A DNA stretch of 64,000 bases from an uncultured Clostridia bacterium (GTDB lineage: Bacteria; Bacillota; Clostridia; Oscillospirales; Acutalibacteraceae): the NCBI GenBank assembly GCA_947625485.1, contig CANQOP010000002.1:81269-145268 (forward strand). The letters run 5' to 3'. Within the stretch, counting starts at the first letter, position 1. Every line of letters begins with the position of its first letter. The translations under genes were made by a program, and so were the position numbers. The notes under the pieces are model-generated. The model saw nothing but the letters and a program-made list of their open reading frames with translations. It was not told the origin of the DNA and did no database searches. Positions 44,933-54,932 of this stretch are shown here, piece by piece.

Positions 44933-44975
44933 TTTTTTACTTTATAGGAAACGCAGTTTCCTATAAAGTAAAAAA
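44933..44975. repeat. Perfect 20-bp palindrome between secG and the topoisomerase A gene
   Basis: TTTTTTACTTTATAGGAAAC, loop GCA, then its exact reverse complement. Neither strand has a T run after the 3' arm; the T run is at the 5' end of each arm. It is therefore not a classical intrinsic terminator, although it sits where the topoisomerase operon should end. 44976-45061 otherwise shows nothing. Confidence 0.85.
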
Positions 44976-45061
44976 TATTTATATTCTCCGCACAGTTTGT
45001 GTTCAGAGCAAAGTGCGATGAGTATAGAAGAGCGTGCAGGGCAAGCATTTCTAAAATCCTG

Positions 45062-47299
45062 TTAAATAATACTTAACTGCTCGCTTGTGTCCTCCGGTGA
45101 CGGTAAAGCACCGAGTGACGGCAGACTTTTTGTCCTGTAGCGTGAGGGTTTACTGAAGGTTCCCTCTTTATATTCTTTTATAGAATAAAGAATGTGACCT
45201 TTCTTTAGTTTCAGCACACTGACCCCCTGCGTTGAGCGCGAAGTTTTAAGATTTAATACTCCAGTGTGCAAAAGTAACATCCTGCCCGACGAAGAGCTTA
45301 CAATAAACTCCTTATCTTCGGAAGAGAATGCAATATCGCTAAGCGGGAACTTGTCGCAATACGCGTTAGCAAGCTTTTTTCGGTTTGTCTTAGTGGCGTA
45401 GGATTCAAGCGGTACCTTCGCAATTTTTCCGTTTTCAAAGCCAAAAAGCACAAATCCCTTATAGTCCTTTGTAGCAACCATCTTGACCGCTACCTCTCCC
45501 TCGTCCATTTGCAGCTTCGCGGGGATATAATCACCGAGCACGCTCGCCTTGGTGTCCTTAAACTCATATGCCTTGGACTTATAGCACTGACATTTATTAG
45601 TAAAAAACAGAAGGTCACAGTTATTCGTTATCTCAATAGATTCAGCTATTTCATCACCCTCCTTGAGCTTATGCTCGCCGCTCATACGGAGCGACTGTGG
45701 CGTGATTTTCTTGAAATAGCCTTCCTTAGTAAAGAAAAGATGAACAGGATAATCGGGAATTTCCTCTACTTCCTCAAAATCTTCAATTTCATCGTTATAA
45801 ATAATCTCGCACCTGCGGGGCTGACCGTACTTATCGGCAACCTCCTTTAACTCCTTAACGATTATTGTCTTTACTCTCGCCTTGCTGCTGAGAATTAACT
45901 CTAGTTCCTTAATATCCTTTTCAAGCTCTTCAATATCCTTTGTGCGCTTTAAAATATACTCGCGGTTGAGGTGGCGCAGTTTAATTTCTGCAACATACTC
46001 AGCCTGAATTTCGTCAATGCCGAAGCCTATCATAAGATTAGGCACGACCTCAGCCTCTTCGTCAGTTTCGCGAATAATTTTGATAGCTTTATCAATATCA
46101 AGCAGAATTTTCTCAAGACCTTTTAGAAGATGAAGTCTTTCTTTCTTTTTGTTCAGGTCAAAATAAGTCCTGCGGCGCACACATTCAATGCGAAACGCAA
46201 TCCACTCGTTTAAAAGCTCTTTTACTCCGAGCACCATCGGAACACCGCCGATAAGCACATTGAAGTTGCATGCGTAGCTATCCTCAAGCGGAGTCATTTT
46301 GTAAAGCTTCTTCATCAGCTTGTCCGGGTCTGTTCCGCGTTTTAGGTCTATAGTAATTTTCAGTCCGTCAAGACCCGTTTCATCTCTTATGTCGGAAATT
46401 TCCTTTACCTTACCGCTCTTTACAAGGTCGATTATTTTGTCGATAATCGACTCGCTGTTCGTGGAGTACGGAATACTGTATATATCTATACAGTTAGCTG
46501 ACTTATCATATTTATAAGTCGAGCGGAGCTTTATACTGCCGCGTCCAGTCTCGTAGACCTTTCTCATAACCTCTTCGTCAAAGATTATATATGAACCGCC
46601 GGGAAAATCCGGAGCGGGCATTGTGGACATAACGTCGTGGTCAGGGTCACGAATGAGAGCCGCGGTCGTCTCGCACACCTCTCTCAGGTTAAAAGGACAG
46701 ATATTTGAAGCCATACCTACGGCGATACCCGTGTTAGAGTTTATGAGAACGGACGGGAAAGTTGCGGGCAGAAGCGTCGGCTCTTTCATAGTGTTATCGT
46801 AGTTGTCTACGAAGTCAACCGTGTCTTTATCTATATCCTTAAAAAGCTCCGTGCAGAGCTTATCGAGCTTAGCCTCTGTATATCTTGATGCCGCCCACGC
46901 CATATCACGGCTGTAGAACTTACCGAAGTTACCCTTAGAGTCAACATAGGGGTACAAAAGCGCCTCATATCCGCGCGACAAGCGTACCATTGTATCGTAA
47001 ATTGCCGCGTCTCCGTGCGGATTGAGTTTCATAGTCGCGCCGACAATATTCGCCGATTTTGTGCGCGATCCTGTCAGAAGTCCCATTTTATACATAGTAT
47101 AAAGGAGTTTTCTGTGACTGGGCTTAAATCCGTCAATTTCGGGAATAGCGCGCGACATAATTAAACTCATAGCATACGGCATAAAGTTTTCTTGTACGGT
47201 CGAGACAATGTGCTGCTCCGCTACCTCTCCCGCACCCTCTATTACGCCGTTTACCGCAACTGCTTTTGAGGTTTTCGGGGTTGTCTTTTTCTTAGCCAA
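45062..47299 (-). CDS. Type IIA DNA topoisomerase subunit A (ParC/GyrA-like, divergent)
   Basis: 745-aa breakage-reunion subunit. Contains GFKPSHRKLLYTMYKMGL, NPHGDAAIYDTMVRLSR and the active-site tyrosine in AASRYTEAKL, a long coiled-coil section, and a C-terminal pinwheel region without the GyrA box, so ParC-like. The position equivalent to E. coli GyrA Ser83 is Ala. The track start (47314) is a TTG inside the ribosome-binding site GGAAGGTG; the TTG at 47299 follows it and is preferred. Coupled to the B subunit upstream. Confidence 0.9.
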   Translation of the reverse strand: MAKKKTTPKTSKAVAVNGVIEGAGEVAEQHIVSTVQENFMPYAMSLIMSRAIPEIDGFKPSHRKLLYTMYKMGLLTGSRTKSANIVGATMKLNPHGDAAIYDTMVRLSRGYEALLYPYVDSKGNFGKFYSRDMAWAASRYTEAKLDKLCTELFKDIDKDTVDFVDNYDNTMKEPTLLPATFPSVLINSNTGIAVGMASNICPFNLREVCETTAALIRDPDHDVMSTMPAPDFPGGSYIIFDEEVMRKVYETGRGSIKLRSTYKYDKSANCIDIYSIPYSTNSESIIDKIIDLVKSGKVKEISDIRDETGLDGLKITIDLKRGTDPDKLMKKLYKMTPLEDSYACNFNVLIGGVPMVLGVKELLNEWIAFRIECVRRRTYFDLNKKKERLHLLKGLEKILLDIDKAIKIIRETDEEAEVVPNLMIGFGIDEIQAEYVAEIKLRHLNREYILKRTKDIEELEKDIKELELILSSKARVKTIIVKELKEVADKYGQPRRCEIIYNDEIEDFEEVEEIPDYPVHLFFTKEGYFKKITPQSLRMSGEHKLKEGDEIAESIEITNNCDLLFFTNKCQCYKSKAYEFKDTKASVLGDYIPAKLQMDEGEVAVKMVATKDYKGFVLFGFENGKIAKVPLESYATKTNRKKLANAYCDKFPLSDIAFSSEDKEFIVSSSSGRMLLLHTGVLNLKTSRSTQGVSVLKLKKGHILYSIKEYKEGTFSKPSRYRTKSLPSLGALPSPEDTSEQLSII

Positions 47300-47335
47300 A
47301 TAATCACCTTCCAAATCGGGGTAACTTTAAATTGA

Positions 47336-49321
47336 TTAACTAACGTCGAGCTGATCAATATAGTCGGCTCCGTGGTCAACAATAAAATCTTTTCTTCCCT
47401 GCAGGTCATCGCCCAGCAGAGTATCGAATATCGCGGAGGTCTGCTCTACAGAGTCGGGCATAACCTTAATGAGTCTGCGCGTTGCAGGATTCATCGTCGT
47501 AAAGCTCATCATCTCGGGCTCGTTCTCACCAAGCCCCTTACTGCGCTGTATGGTGAATTTACTGTCGCCTATTTCTTTAATATATCTGTCTTTTTCTAGC
47601 TCGTCATAGGCAAAGTATACCTTATCTTTTGTCGTTATCTCGTACAGAGGAGACTCGGCAATAAATACTTTGCCCTCCTTAATAAGCGTAGGAGTAAGGC
47701 GGTAAAGCATTGTCAAAATAAGCGTTCTGATGTGGAAACCGTCAACATCCGCGTCTGTGCATATAATTACCTTATTCCAACGCAGGTTATTAATGTCAAA
47801 ATTCGAGAGATTTTTATTTGCTTTCGCCTTTACCTCAACTCCGCAGCCGAGAACCTTCAAAAGGTCTGTGATGATTTCGCTTTTAAAAATCTTTTCATAA
47901 TCGGCTTTAAGACAGTTAAGAATTTTTCCTCGAATCGGAATTATTGCCTGAAAATCAGGGTCTCTCGCCTGCTTGCAGGCGCCGAGAGCGGAGTCGCCCT
48001 CAACGATAAACACCTCTCGTTCGTTGACGTCTTTACTTCGGCAGTCTACAAATTTCGCGATTCTGTTTGTTATATCTATTTTGCCTGTAAGATTGTTTTT
48101 CAGGTTAAGTCTCGTTTTTTCAGCACTTTCTCTGCTGCGCTTATTTATAAGCACCTGATTAGCAATTTTCTCCGCTTCCAGCGGATTTTCTATAAAATAA
48201 ACCTCGAGGCTGTGGCGCAAAAACTCAGTCATAGCCTCCTGAATACCCTTATTCGTAATCGCCTTCTTAGTCTGGTTTTCATACGAGGTAACGCTCGAGA
48301 ACGAGGAAATACAAATTACAAGGCAGTCCTTTACATCGTCAAACTTGACCTTACTTTCGGTTTTATTGTATTTGTTATTGGTTTTAAGATAGTTATCTAT
48401 CATATATACAAACGCGTTACGCACGGCTTTTTCGGGCGCTCCGCCGTACTCGAGCCAACTCGAATTATGATAGTATTCCTCCTGAGCTATTTTATTGGAA
48501 AATGCGAGTGAAACACAAATCTTGCATTTATACTCGTCCTTGTCCGCTCGGTCACGAACCTTTCGCTCGGTTTCCCAATACTGAACGGCGGAAAGTCCGT
48601 CGTCACCTACTACCTCTTTGACGTGATCCTCAATGCCGTTTTCGTAGTTAAAGCTTGTAACGTCAAAGCTCCTGCCGTTCTGGTTTCTGAAAATAAACTC
48701 TACTCCCGCATTGACGATAGCCTGACGTTTCATAATATCCAGGAAATACTCAGGACTGACATCAATATCTGTGAAAACCTCAATATCCGGCTTCCAGTGA
48801 ATCTTTGTGCCGGTATCCTTACGGTTATAATCTTCCTTTTGAAGACCGCCGATATTCTCTCCGTGCTCAAAGTGCAGCGAATACTTATAGCCGTCGCGCT
48901 TAATCTCAACATCCATATACTCAGACGCGTATTGAGTCGAGCAAAGTCCGAGACCGTTCAGACCAAGCGAAAACTCATAGTTTTCTCCGCTGTTATTATT
49001 ATACTTACCGCCCGCGTACATCTCACAGAACAGCAGCTCCCAGTTCATTCTGTCCTCGTTTTTATTGTATCCTACAGGAATTCCTCTTCCGTGGTCCTCG
49101 ACTTCAAACGAGCCGTCGGAGTATCGTGTAACCTGGATAAGCCTGCCAAATCCCTCTCTCGCCTCGTCAATGGAATTGGAAAGAATTTCAAAAACCGAGT
49201 GCTGGCAGCCCTCTATACCGTCCGAGCCGAATATAACCGCAGGTCTTTTACGAACTCGGTCGGCTCCGCTAAGGGACGAGATACTGTCGTCGTTATATTC
49301 GTTTACTTTCTTCTTTGGCAC
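47336..49321 (-). CDS. Type IIA DNA topoisomerase subunit B (ParE/GyrB-like, divergent)
   Basis: 661-aa ATPase subunit. GHKL motifs: EILSNSIDEA, EVEDHGRGIPV, GLNGLG; Toprim: VEGDSALGACKQARD, IPIRGKILN, CTDADVDGFHIRTL. The usual RPGMYIG is RPAVIFG, and the ATPase/transducer part is unlike housekeeping GyrB, so this is probably a second enzyme beside a gyrase encoded elsewhere. Start is GTG overlapping the uvrB stop (TAGTG) with GAGGTG 7 nt upstream. Confidence 0.9.
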   Translation of the reverse strand: MPKKKVNEYNDDSISSLSGADRVRKRPAVIFGSDGIEGCQHSVFEILSNSIDEAREGFGRLIQVTRYSDGSFEVEDHGRGIPVGYNKNEDRMNWELLFCEMYAGGKYNNNSGENYEFSLGLNGLGLCSTQYASEYMDVEIKRDGYKYSLHFEHGENIGGLQKEDYNRKDTGTKIHWKPDIEVFTDIDVSPEYFLDIMKRQAIVNAGVEFIFRNQNGRSFDVTSFNYENGIEDHVKEVVGDDGLSAVQYWETERKVRDRADKDEYKCKICVSLAFSNKIAQEEYYHNSSWLEYGGAPEKAVRNAFVYMIDNYLKTNNKYNKTESKVKFDDVKDCLVICISSFSSVTSYENQTKKAITNKGIQEAMTEFLRHSLEVYFIENPLEAEKIANQVLINKRSRESAEKTRLNLKNNLTGKIDITNRIAKFVDCRSKDVNEREVFIVEGDSALGACKQARDPDFQAIIPIRGKILNCLKADYEKIFKSEIITDLLKVLGCGVEVKAKANKNLSNFDINNLRWNKVIICTDADVDGFHIRTLILTMLYRLTPTLIKEGKVFIAESPLYEITTKDKVYFAYDELEKDRYIKEIGDSKFTIQRSKGLGENEPEMMSFTTMNPATRRLIKVMPDSVEQTSAIFDTLLGDDLQGRKDFIVDHGADYIDQLDVS

Positions 49322-51282
49322 TACTTTTCACCTCGTAGCTTTTTGATTTTATCTCTCAGATATGCCGCGTGCTCAAATTCAAGCAGCTTTGCCGCCGCGC
49401 GCATCTCGCGCGAAAGGCTCTTGATAAGCTCCTCGCGCTGCTGGCGCGACATCTGACGCATATTCTTAAATTCTTCGTCTTTATGGGTAGAAATTTCGAG
49501 AATTTCGCTGACCTTTTTAACTATTGTTTTCGGAGTTATGTTATGTTCGGTATTGTATTTCTGCTGTATTTCTCTGCGTCTTGTGGTCTCCGTAATTGCA
49601 TTCTTCATAGACGGAGTAACGCTGTCGGCGTACATAATTACCATACCCTCGGCGTTACGAGCTGCGCGTCCGACTATCTGTATAAGACTGCGCTCGCTTC
49701 TTAGAAAGCCCTCCTTGTCCGCGTCGAGAATAGCGACGAGCGAAACCTCGGGAATATCAAGACCCTCTCTGAGTAAGTTAATACCTACAAGCACGTCGAA
49801 CTCTCCGAGCCGCAGGTCGCGGATAATCTCCATACGCTCAACAGTATCAATATCGTGGTGCATATATTTAACCCTGATACCCATTTCAAGAAAATAGTTT
49901 GTAAGGTCCTCCGCCATTTTCTTTGTAAGGGTTGTAATGAGGGTGCGCTGTCCCTTTGCCACACGCGTATTTATCTCTGAAATCAGGTCGTCAAGCTGAC
50001 CTTCCGTCGGACGAACTGAAATCTCAGGGTCTAAAAGCCCTGTCGGACGGATAATCTGCTCCGCAATTACCGCGCTCTTTTCCTTTTCTATATCGCCCGG
50101 GGTTGCAGAAACAAAGCAAACCTGATTTATTCTATCATAAAATTCATCAAAATTAAGCGGACGATTGTCGTATGCTGACGGAAGTCTGAAACCGTAGTCG
50201 ATGAGACTTTTTTTGCGCGCGTGGTCACCTGCGTACATACCGCGAACCTGCGGAAGAGTAACGTGCGACTCATCAACAAAGAGAAGAAAATCGTCGGGAA
50301 AATAATTTAAAAGCGTATAAGGAGCCGAGCCGGGTTTTCTTCCCGACATAATTCTCGAGTAGTTTTCAATACCGCTGCAAAATCCCGTTTCCAGAAGCAT
50401 ATCTATATCGTAATTTGTGCGTTGTTCAATGCGTTGAGCTTCAAGCAGCTTGCCCTTTGACTGAAAATACTGTATCCTCTCCGCAAGCTCTCTGCGTATT
50501 TCCTCAACAGCCTCGAGCAGCTTGTCTCTTCCTACAATGTAGTGGGACGCGGGATAAATTGCCGCGTGACGGAGAGTTCCGAGCAATTCGCCCGTAAGCG
50601 GATTAATCTCGGAAATCCTGTCAATTTCATCTCCGAAAAATTCCACTCTTATAATTCTGTCGCTGGATGCCGCAGGGAAAATCTCAAGAGTATCTCCCCT
50701 GACGCGGAATTTGTTACGGATAAAATTCTCATCATTACGCTCGTACTGCAGCTCAACGAGCTTGCGTACCAGATCATTGCGGCTTTTCTCCATACCCGGG
50801 CGCAGGGAAATTACCATATTGCGGTAATCTATAGGGTCACCGAGACTGTATATACACGAAACGGACGCCACGATAATAACATCACGACGCTCCGAAAGCG
50901 CAAGAGTTGCGCTATGTCGGAGCTTGTCGATTTCATCATTTATAGAGCTGTCTTTTTCAATATAGGTATCAGTCGTCGGAACATAAGCCTCGGGCTGATA
51001 ATAGTCGTAATATGAAACAAAATACTCAACAGCGTTTTCAGGGAAAAACGACTGAAACTCAGAGCAGAGCTGAGCCGCGAGAGTTTTATTGTGAGCAAGG
51101 ACAAGGGTAGGCTTCTGTACCCTCTCGATGACATTTGCCATTGTAAATGTTTTACCCGAACCCGTTACGCCTAAAAGAGTCTGCTCGCGGTTTCCTTTTT
51201 TTATGCTTTCTACTATCTTATCTATCGCTTCGGGCTGGTCGCCCGTTGGTTTATAAGAAGAATGTAATTTAAATTCTCCCAT
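49321..51282 (-). CDS. uvrB: Excinuclease ABC subunit B
   Basis: About 653-aa helicase-like subunit of nucleotide excision repair. Walker [16 protein letters not shown], beta-hairpin region [26 protein letters not shown], helicase motifs ([35 protein letters not shown]) and a C-terminal UVR domain ([22 protein letters not shown]). The track start at 51339 adds 19 residues overlapping radC; ATG at 51282 follows AGGAG. Confidence 0.97.
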   Translation of the reverse strand: MGEFKLHSSYKPTGDQPEAIDKIVESIKKGNREQTLLGVTGSGKTFTMANVIERVQKPTLVLAHNKTLAAQLCSEFQSFFPENAVEYFVSYYDYYQPEAYVPTTDTYIEKDSSINDEIDKLRHSATLALSERRDVIIVASVSCIYSLGDPIDYRNMVISLRPGMEKSRNDLVRKLVELQYERNDENFIRNKFRVRGDTLEIFPAASSDRIIRVEFFGDEIDRISEINPLTGELLGTLRHAAIYPASHYIVGRDKLLEAVEEIRRELAERIQYFQSKGKLLEAQRIEQRTNYDIDMLLETGFCSGIENYSRIMSGRKPGSAPYTLLNYFPDDFLLFVDESHVTLPQVRGMYAGDHARKKSLIDYGFRLPSAYDNRPLNFDEFYDRINQVCFVSATPGDIEKEKSAVIAEQIIRPTGLLDPEISVRPTEGQLDDLISEINTRVAKGQRTLITTLTKKMAEDLTNYFLEMGIRVKYMHHDIDTVERMEIIRDLRLGEFDVLVGINLLREGLDIPEVSLVAILDADKEGFLRSERSLIQIVGRAARNAEGMVIMYADSVTPSMKNAITETTRRREIQQKYNTEHNITPKTIVKKVSEILEISTHKDEEFKNMRQMSRQQREELIKSLSREMRAAAKLLEFEHAAYLRDKIKKLRGEK

Positions 51283-51296
51283 ATAATCTCCTATAA

Positions 51297-52004
51297 TTAC
51301 AATTCGGAATCTGCTATAAATATGCCCTGCTTCGCCCATCTGCTCTGTCGCAGCGAGACAGAATCGTCGTCTGAAACAATAATATGGTCAATAAGCTCAA
51401 CACCTACTACGCTCAACGCATTTGTGACAATCTTCGTCGCTCTCACATCGTCAAGTGACGGAAGCGAAAGTCCGCCGGGATGATTGTGTGCAATTACAGC
51501 GAACGTGGCGTCGTAGGTCATAGCGAGCTGGATAATTTTCCTTACGGGAACGTTGCTTTCCTTAACTGTCCCCTGCGATATTATTCCCGAGAAAACCTCT
51601 TTACTCTTACTGTCGAGCAAAAGAAGATACAAAACCTCGTTCGTTTTTCCTATAAACCTCGGCTCAAAATACTCGCATAGCTTGTTTATATCAATAACTT
51701 TCGATTTATTTTCTGTTTTGTCTATATGATAGCGCCGAGAAAACTCCGGAATAAGCTTTATAAGTCCGATTACATTGTCGGAATATCCGGAGGCTCTTAG
51801 TATCTGCGGTTTTGCATCAAACACAGCGGAAAGCGAGCCGTACTCTTCCAAAAGCTTATGTGCCAAAGGATTTGTATCCTTATACGGAATTGCGTAGAAC
51901 AAAATGTACTCAAGCGCCTGATGGTCGTTAAGGGCGTCAAGTCCCTCATCTATAAACTTTTTTCTAAGCCTTTCCCTGTGACCCTTGTGAACATTGTCAG
52001 ACAT
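51297..52004 (-). CDS. radC: RadC/JAB-domain family protein
   Basis: 235-aa protein with a helix-hairpin-helix-like N terminus ([27 protein letters not shown]) and a C-terminal JAMM/MPN metalloprotease-like fold ([19 protein letters not shown]) with the metal-binding HxH...D set. Despite the name, a role in DNA repair is not established. Adjacent to uvrB, ATG after AGGGTG. Confidence 0.9.
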   Translation of the reverse strand: MSDNVHKGHRERLRKKFIDEGLDALNDHQALEYILFYAIPYKDTNPLAHKLLEEYGSLSAVFDAKPQILRASGYSDNVIGLIKLIPEFSRRYHIDKTENKSKVIDINKLCEYFEPRFIGKTNEVLYLLLLDSKSKEVFSGIISQGTVKESNVPVRKIIQLAMTYDATFAVIAHNHPGGLSLPSLDDVRATKIVTNALSVVGVELIDHIIVSDDDSVSLRQSRWAKQGIFIADSEL

Positions 52005-52034
52005 AGCGATTCACCCTGAAATACCTGAAATAAA

Positions 52035-52712
52035 TTATCCCTTTACACCGTACTGCACATAATATGCGTCTATAGCAGTCTTGAGCTTATCGTCAATAAT
52101 AACCTTTCCGTTGTATTCTTTATTATACAAATGCTCAACTACCTCAGCCATTGTTACGATAGCGGTAGTCTTTAATCCGTAATTTTCCTCAATCTCAGCA
52201 AGCGCGGATTTTTCGCCCTGACCTCTCTCCATACGGTCGACAGAAACTACAAGACCTATAGGATTAACATTACCCTGAGCCTTGATAATAGGGAGCGTTT
52301 CCTGAATGGAAGTGCCTGCGGTTGTAACGTCCTCAATAATCACGACCCTATCGCCGTCTGAAATCGGACTGCCAAGAAGTATACCTTTATCGCCGTGATC
52401 CTTAACTTCCTTACGGTTTGAGCAGTATTTTATATCTTTGCCGTATTTATCGGCTATAGCAATAGAGGCGGTTACGGAAAGCGGAATACCCTTGTACGCA
52501 GGTCCGAAAAGAACATCAAAATCAAGCCCGAACTTGTTGTTTATTGCCTCAGCATAGTACTCTCCGAGTCGTTTAAGCTGAGAACCTGTGCGGTAAAACC
52601 CTGTATTAACGAAAAACGGAGTCTTTCTGCCGCTTTTTGTAACAAAGTCACCGAATTTTAATACCTGACAATCCACCATAAACTCGATAAATTTCTGTTT
52701 GTACTTTTCCAT
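52035..52712 (-). CDS. pyrE: Orotate phosphoribosyltransferase
   Basis: 225-aa enzyme of pyrimidine synthesis. It has GPAYKGIPLSVTASIAIADKYG and the PRPP-binding VVIIEDVTTAGTSIQETLP. No other pyr genes are nearby, so its site is unusual; it heads the run pyrE-radC-uvrB-topoisomerase B-A on the minus strand. Confidence 0.96.
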   Translation of the reverse strand: MEKYKQKFIEFMVDCQVLKFGDFVTKSGRKTPFFVNTGFYRTGSQLKRLGEYYAEAINNKFGLDFDVLFGPAYKGIPLSVTASIAIADKYGKDIKYCSNRKEVKDHGDKGILLGSPISDGDRVVIIEDVTTAGTSIQETLPIIKAQGNVNPIGLVVSVDRMERGQGEKSALAEIEENYGLKTTAIVTMAEVVEHLYNKEYNGKVIIDDKLKTAIDAYYVQYGVKG

Positions 52713-52768
52713 AACTCTACCTCCATAGACATACTTATAATTTTACTTTTAAAATATATCACAATATT

Positions 52769-52796
52769 TTGTGGGTTGTAAAGAAATACAACACAA
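52769..52796. repeat. Imperfect inverted repeat upstream of pyrE
   Basis: TTGTGGGTTGTA...TACAACACAA: two near-mirror arms with a short internal bulge, about 60-80 nt upstream of pyrE and near a possible promoter (TTTACA-18-TATATT). It could be an operator; I do not recognise it as a PyrR site. Confidence 0.4.
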
Positions 52797-52852
52797 CTGT
52801 AATCTAACTTTCTAATATAGAATTAAGAATTACAAAACATTTGTTTATTTAT

Positions 52853-52885
52853 AAAAAACGCGGCAGGAATTTCTCCCTGCCGACG
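52853..52885 (-). terminator. Terminator downstream of the VOC remnant
   Basis: CGGCAGGGAGAAATTCCTGCCG followed by CGTTTTTTA on the minus strand. It ends the decayed VOC gene and insulates pyrE. Confidence 0.78.
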
Positions 52886-52950
52886 ATTTATTTTTACAAT
52901 ATACAATATGTATAATTCACCTAATACTTAGGATTCAACTATCATAAAAT

Positions 52951-53306
52951 TTACGTATCAAAAGGTATATTAAACGAACCGATTTCAATCAAATTTTCCT
53001 CCGGGTCAACAATATAGCAAAGTTCTTTGCCCCAAAGTTCCGTAGTCGGTTCTAAAGCGGACGTTTCACCCTTGCCTATTGCATTTTAGTATTACTTATC
53101 AACCTCATCATATGTATCAACATAAAGATCAATTAAAAAAGTCCGTTTAATCCTTTATGTGCTCGTATTTTCGACTTGTCATTTTCTCGAAATTATATCT
53201 TTCATATAGAATTAACAATGTTTCGACTTTGAACAAATATACGTTTAGTATGTTTCCATTTTACAATATTTCAAAACCCAACACATCTCTGTAATAGCGA
53301 ATCATT
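52951..53306 (-). pseudogene. Decayed VOC/glyoxalase-family gene
   Basis: Minus-strand fragments from two or three frames line up as a VOC protein: YYRDVLGFEIL, then stop; VETLLILYERYNFEKMTSRKYEHIK; after a frameshift IDLYVDTYDEVDK, two stops, and ALEPTTELWGKELCYIVDPEENLIEIGSFN. These match the order of a bleomycin-resistance/glyoxalase-like protein. In-frame stops and at least one frameshift make it non-functional. 53307-53597 is AT-rich with nothing I recognise. Confidence 0.8.
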
Positions 53307-53597
53307 AAGCCATATTTATACAAACAATCCCATTCTGTCAAGTCTAATAATCTACCTACAGATTTTAAATCAATAAACATCCAAAATCTGTTGTTTATAC
53401 ATATTCAAATAATATTAATATATCTTATTCCCACTCGCTCCCTAAAAGCGTGACTTAAACAATTTTGTATGAGTCATTTTGCTCAGAGTATCGTGATTAT
53501 TCAGACTATCCATATATTATATAAACTATTAAAACTTTTGTTGTCAGAAATCTATTGTCCTAAAGCTTTCTTATATGGTTTTCTGATACTCCTTGCC

Positions 53598-54932
53598 TCA
53601 CGCTTTCAGCTGGTTCATCCATCCGCGGCGTTTAAAAACGACGAGGGAAACGGCAAAGCGTATGCACTCCTCCAGGGACAAAGTGAGATAGACCATGGGT
53701 ATGGGCCAGTGGAGCACAATAGCTGTGAGAAGACCCAAGGGGACACCGAAAAGCCAGGTGCCCATAAGGTCGATTGACATGACGTATGTTGTTTTTCCGC
53801 CGCTGCGCAGGATACCGCTGCCGATGATCATGTTAAGCACCTTGAATGGCATGACCGCGGCGTAGGCGGTGAGGATCTGAATCGTCATTTTCCTGATGCC
53901 AGCCTCCACCATGAAAATGCACACATACCAAGGGCTTATAAAGAAAATCACCACAGACAGCAGCAGGGAGCCCACCAAGCCATAGAGAAGGAGCATTTTT
54001 GCCTCCCGGTAGGCCATCTCCATGTCCCCGTCGCCAAGGCGTTTGCCGATGAGGATTGCCGCAGCTTGGCTCAGACCGCACAAAGCCCCGATTGCCAGGG
54101 ACTGCACGGGATTCGTCAGCGTCATGGCGGCGCTGGCGTCGATGCCCAGGTGCCCGTAAATGCCCGCGTACACGTTTTCACCCAGAACCCACATAAATTC
54201 ACTGACCAGGAGCGGCAGCAGCATGGAAAGATACTGACCCCAGGCAAAGGAGCCCGCTGTGGCGTTCTCCGCTCTCTCCCGGTATTTCAAATACATCACA
54301 AGGATAATCACAAAATATACAAGCTGAGAGATCAGCGTCGCCAGCGCCGCACCGGTTACGCCGAGAGCCGGCATGCCAAATCGCCCAAAGATCAGTATCC
54401 AGTTCAGTCCAGTGTTAGCAGCCGCCGATGCGATCCCGGCGTAGAGCGGAAGAGACGCTTTTTCCATGCACCGAAGGTGGGTGGACAGAATGGTGATCCC
54501 CGCCGCTGGAAAGAAGGTGCCGGACACGATAAACAGATACCGCCCAGCCACTTTCACAGTTCCTATGTCATCGATATAAAGACCCATGATCTGCTTTGGA
54601 GCAGCGACGCCGGCCATGGTGAACAGCGCGGCAAGGATAAGGCACACCCGCAGATTGAGGATCATGCTTCGGCGGGTCTCTGCGGTACTTTTCTGACCCA
54701 TGTACTGGGAAATCATGATCCCCGTCACAGCGCCCACAGCGGATACGACGACATTAAATATCCCCGTGAATTTCCCCGCTAGTCCCACCGCAGCCACCTC
54801 CACACCCCCAAGCTGGCCGATCATGACCTGATCCACCACGCCGAAGGACGCCTGGAGCATGGATTGCAGTGCAACGGGAATAGCCAGAGCACATACAGAA
54901 TGAAAAAAAGATTGCTCTTTTGACTTTATCAT
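53598..54932 (-). CDS. MATE-family efflux transporter
   Basis: 444-aa multidrug/toxin extrusion protein with about twelve hydrophobic segments and the two MATE repeats (VDQVMIGQLGGVEVAAVGLAGKF; TNPVQSLAIGALCGLSQAAAILIGKRLGDGD). Substrate unknown. It uses far more G and C at third positions than all neighbours, which suggests acquired DNA. ATG at 54932 overlaps the stop of a 58-codon ORF (ATGA) and follows GAGGAG; the track start lies further upstream in another gene. Confidence 0.92.
   Translation of the reverse strand: MIKSKEQSFFHSVCALAIPVALQSMLQASFGVVDQVMIGQLGGVEVAAVGLAGKFTGIFNVVVSAVGAVTGIMISQYMGQKSTAETRRSMILNLRVCLILAALFTMAGVAAPKQIMGLYIDDIGTVKVAGRYLFIVSGTFFPAAGITILSTHLRCMEKASLPLYAGIASAAANTGLNWILIFGRFGMPALGVTGAALATLISQLVYFVIILVMYLKYRERAENATAGSFAWGQYLSMLLPLLVSEFMWVLGENVYAGIYGHLGIDASAAMTLTNPVQSLAIGALCGLSQAAAILIGKRLGDGDMEMAYREAKMLLLYGLVGSLLLSVVIFFISPWYVCIFMVEAGIRKMTIQILTAYAAVMPFKVLNMIIGSGILRSGGKTTYVMSIDLMGTWLFGVPLGLLTAIVLHWPIPMVYLTLSLEECIRFAVSLVVFKRRGWMNQLKA

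Noticed and set aside
44848-45048. 66-aa minus-strand ORF before secG
   Set aside because: It runs through the promoter and the palindrome and has no ribosome-binding site.
47732-49456. Two long plus-strand ORFs (259 and 277 aa) opposite the topoisomerase B gene
   Set aside because: They lie entirely antisense to a clear protein-coding gene, have no ribosome-binding site or recognisable domain, and their composition follows from the codon use of the real gene.
53440-53612. Short inverted repeat AAAGCGTGA/TCACGCTTT at 53443 and the MATE 3' end
   Set aside because: Only about nine bases over 150 bp, one arm in coding sequence; no target-site duplication. Probably chance.
54066-54782. 238-aa plus-strand ORF opposite MATE
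   Set aside because: Antisense to the transporter in a GC-rich block, where stop codons are rare by chance.
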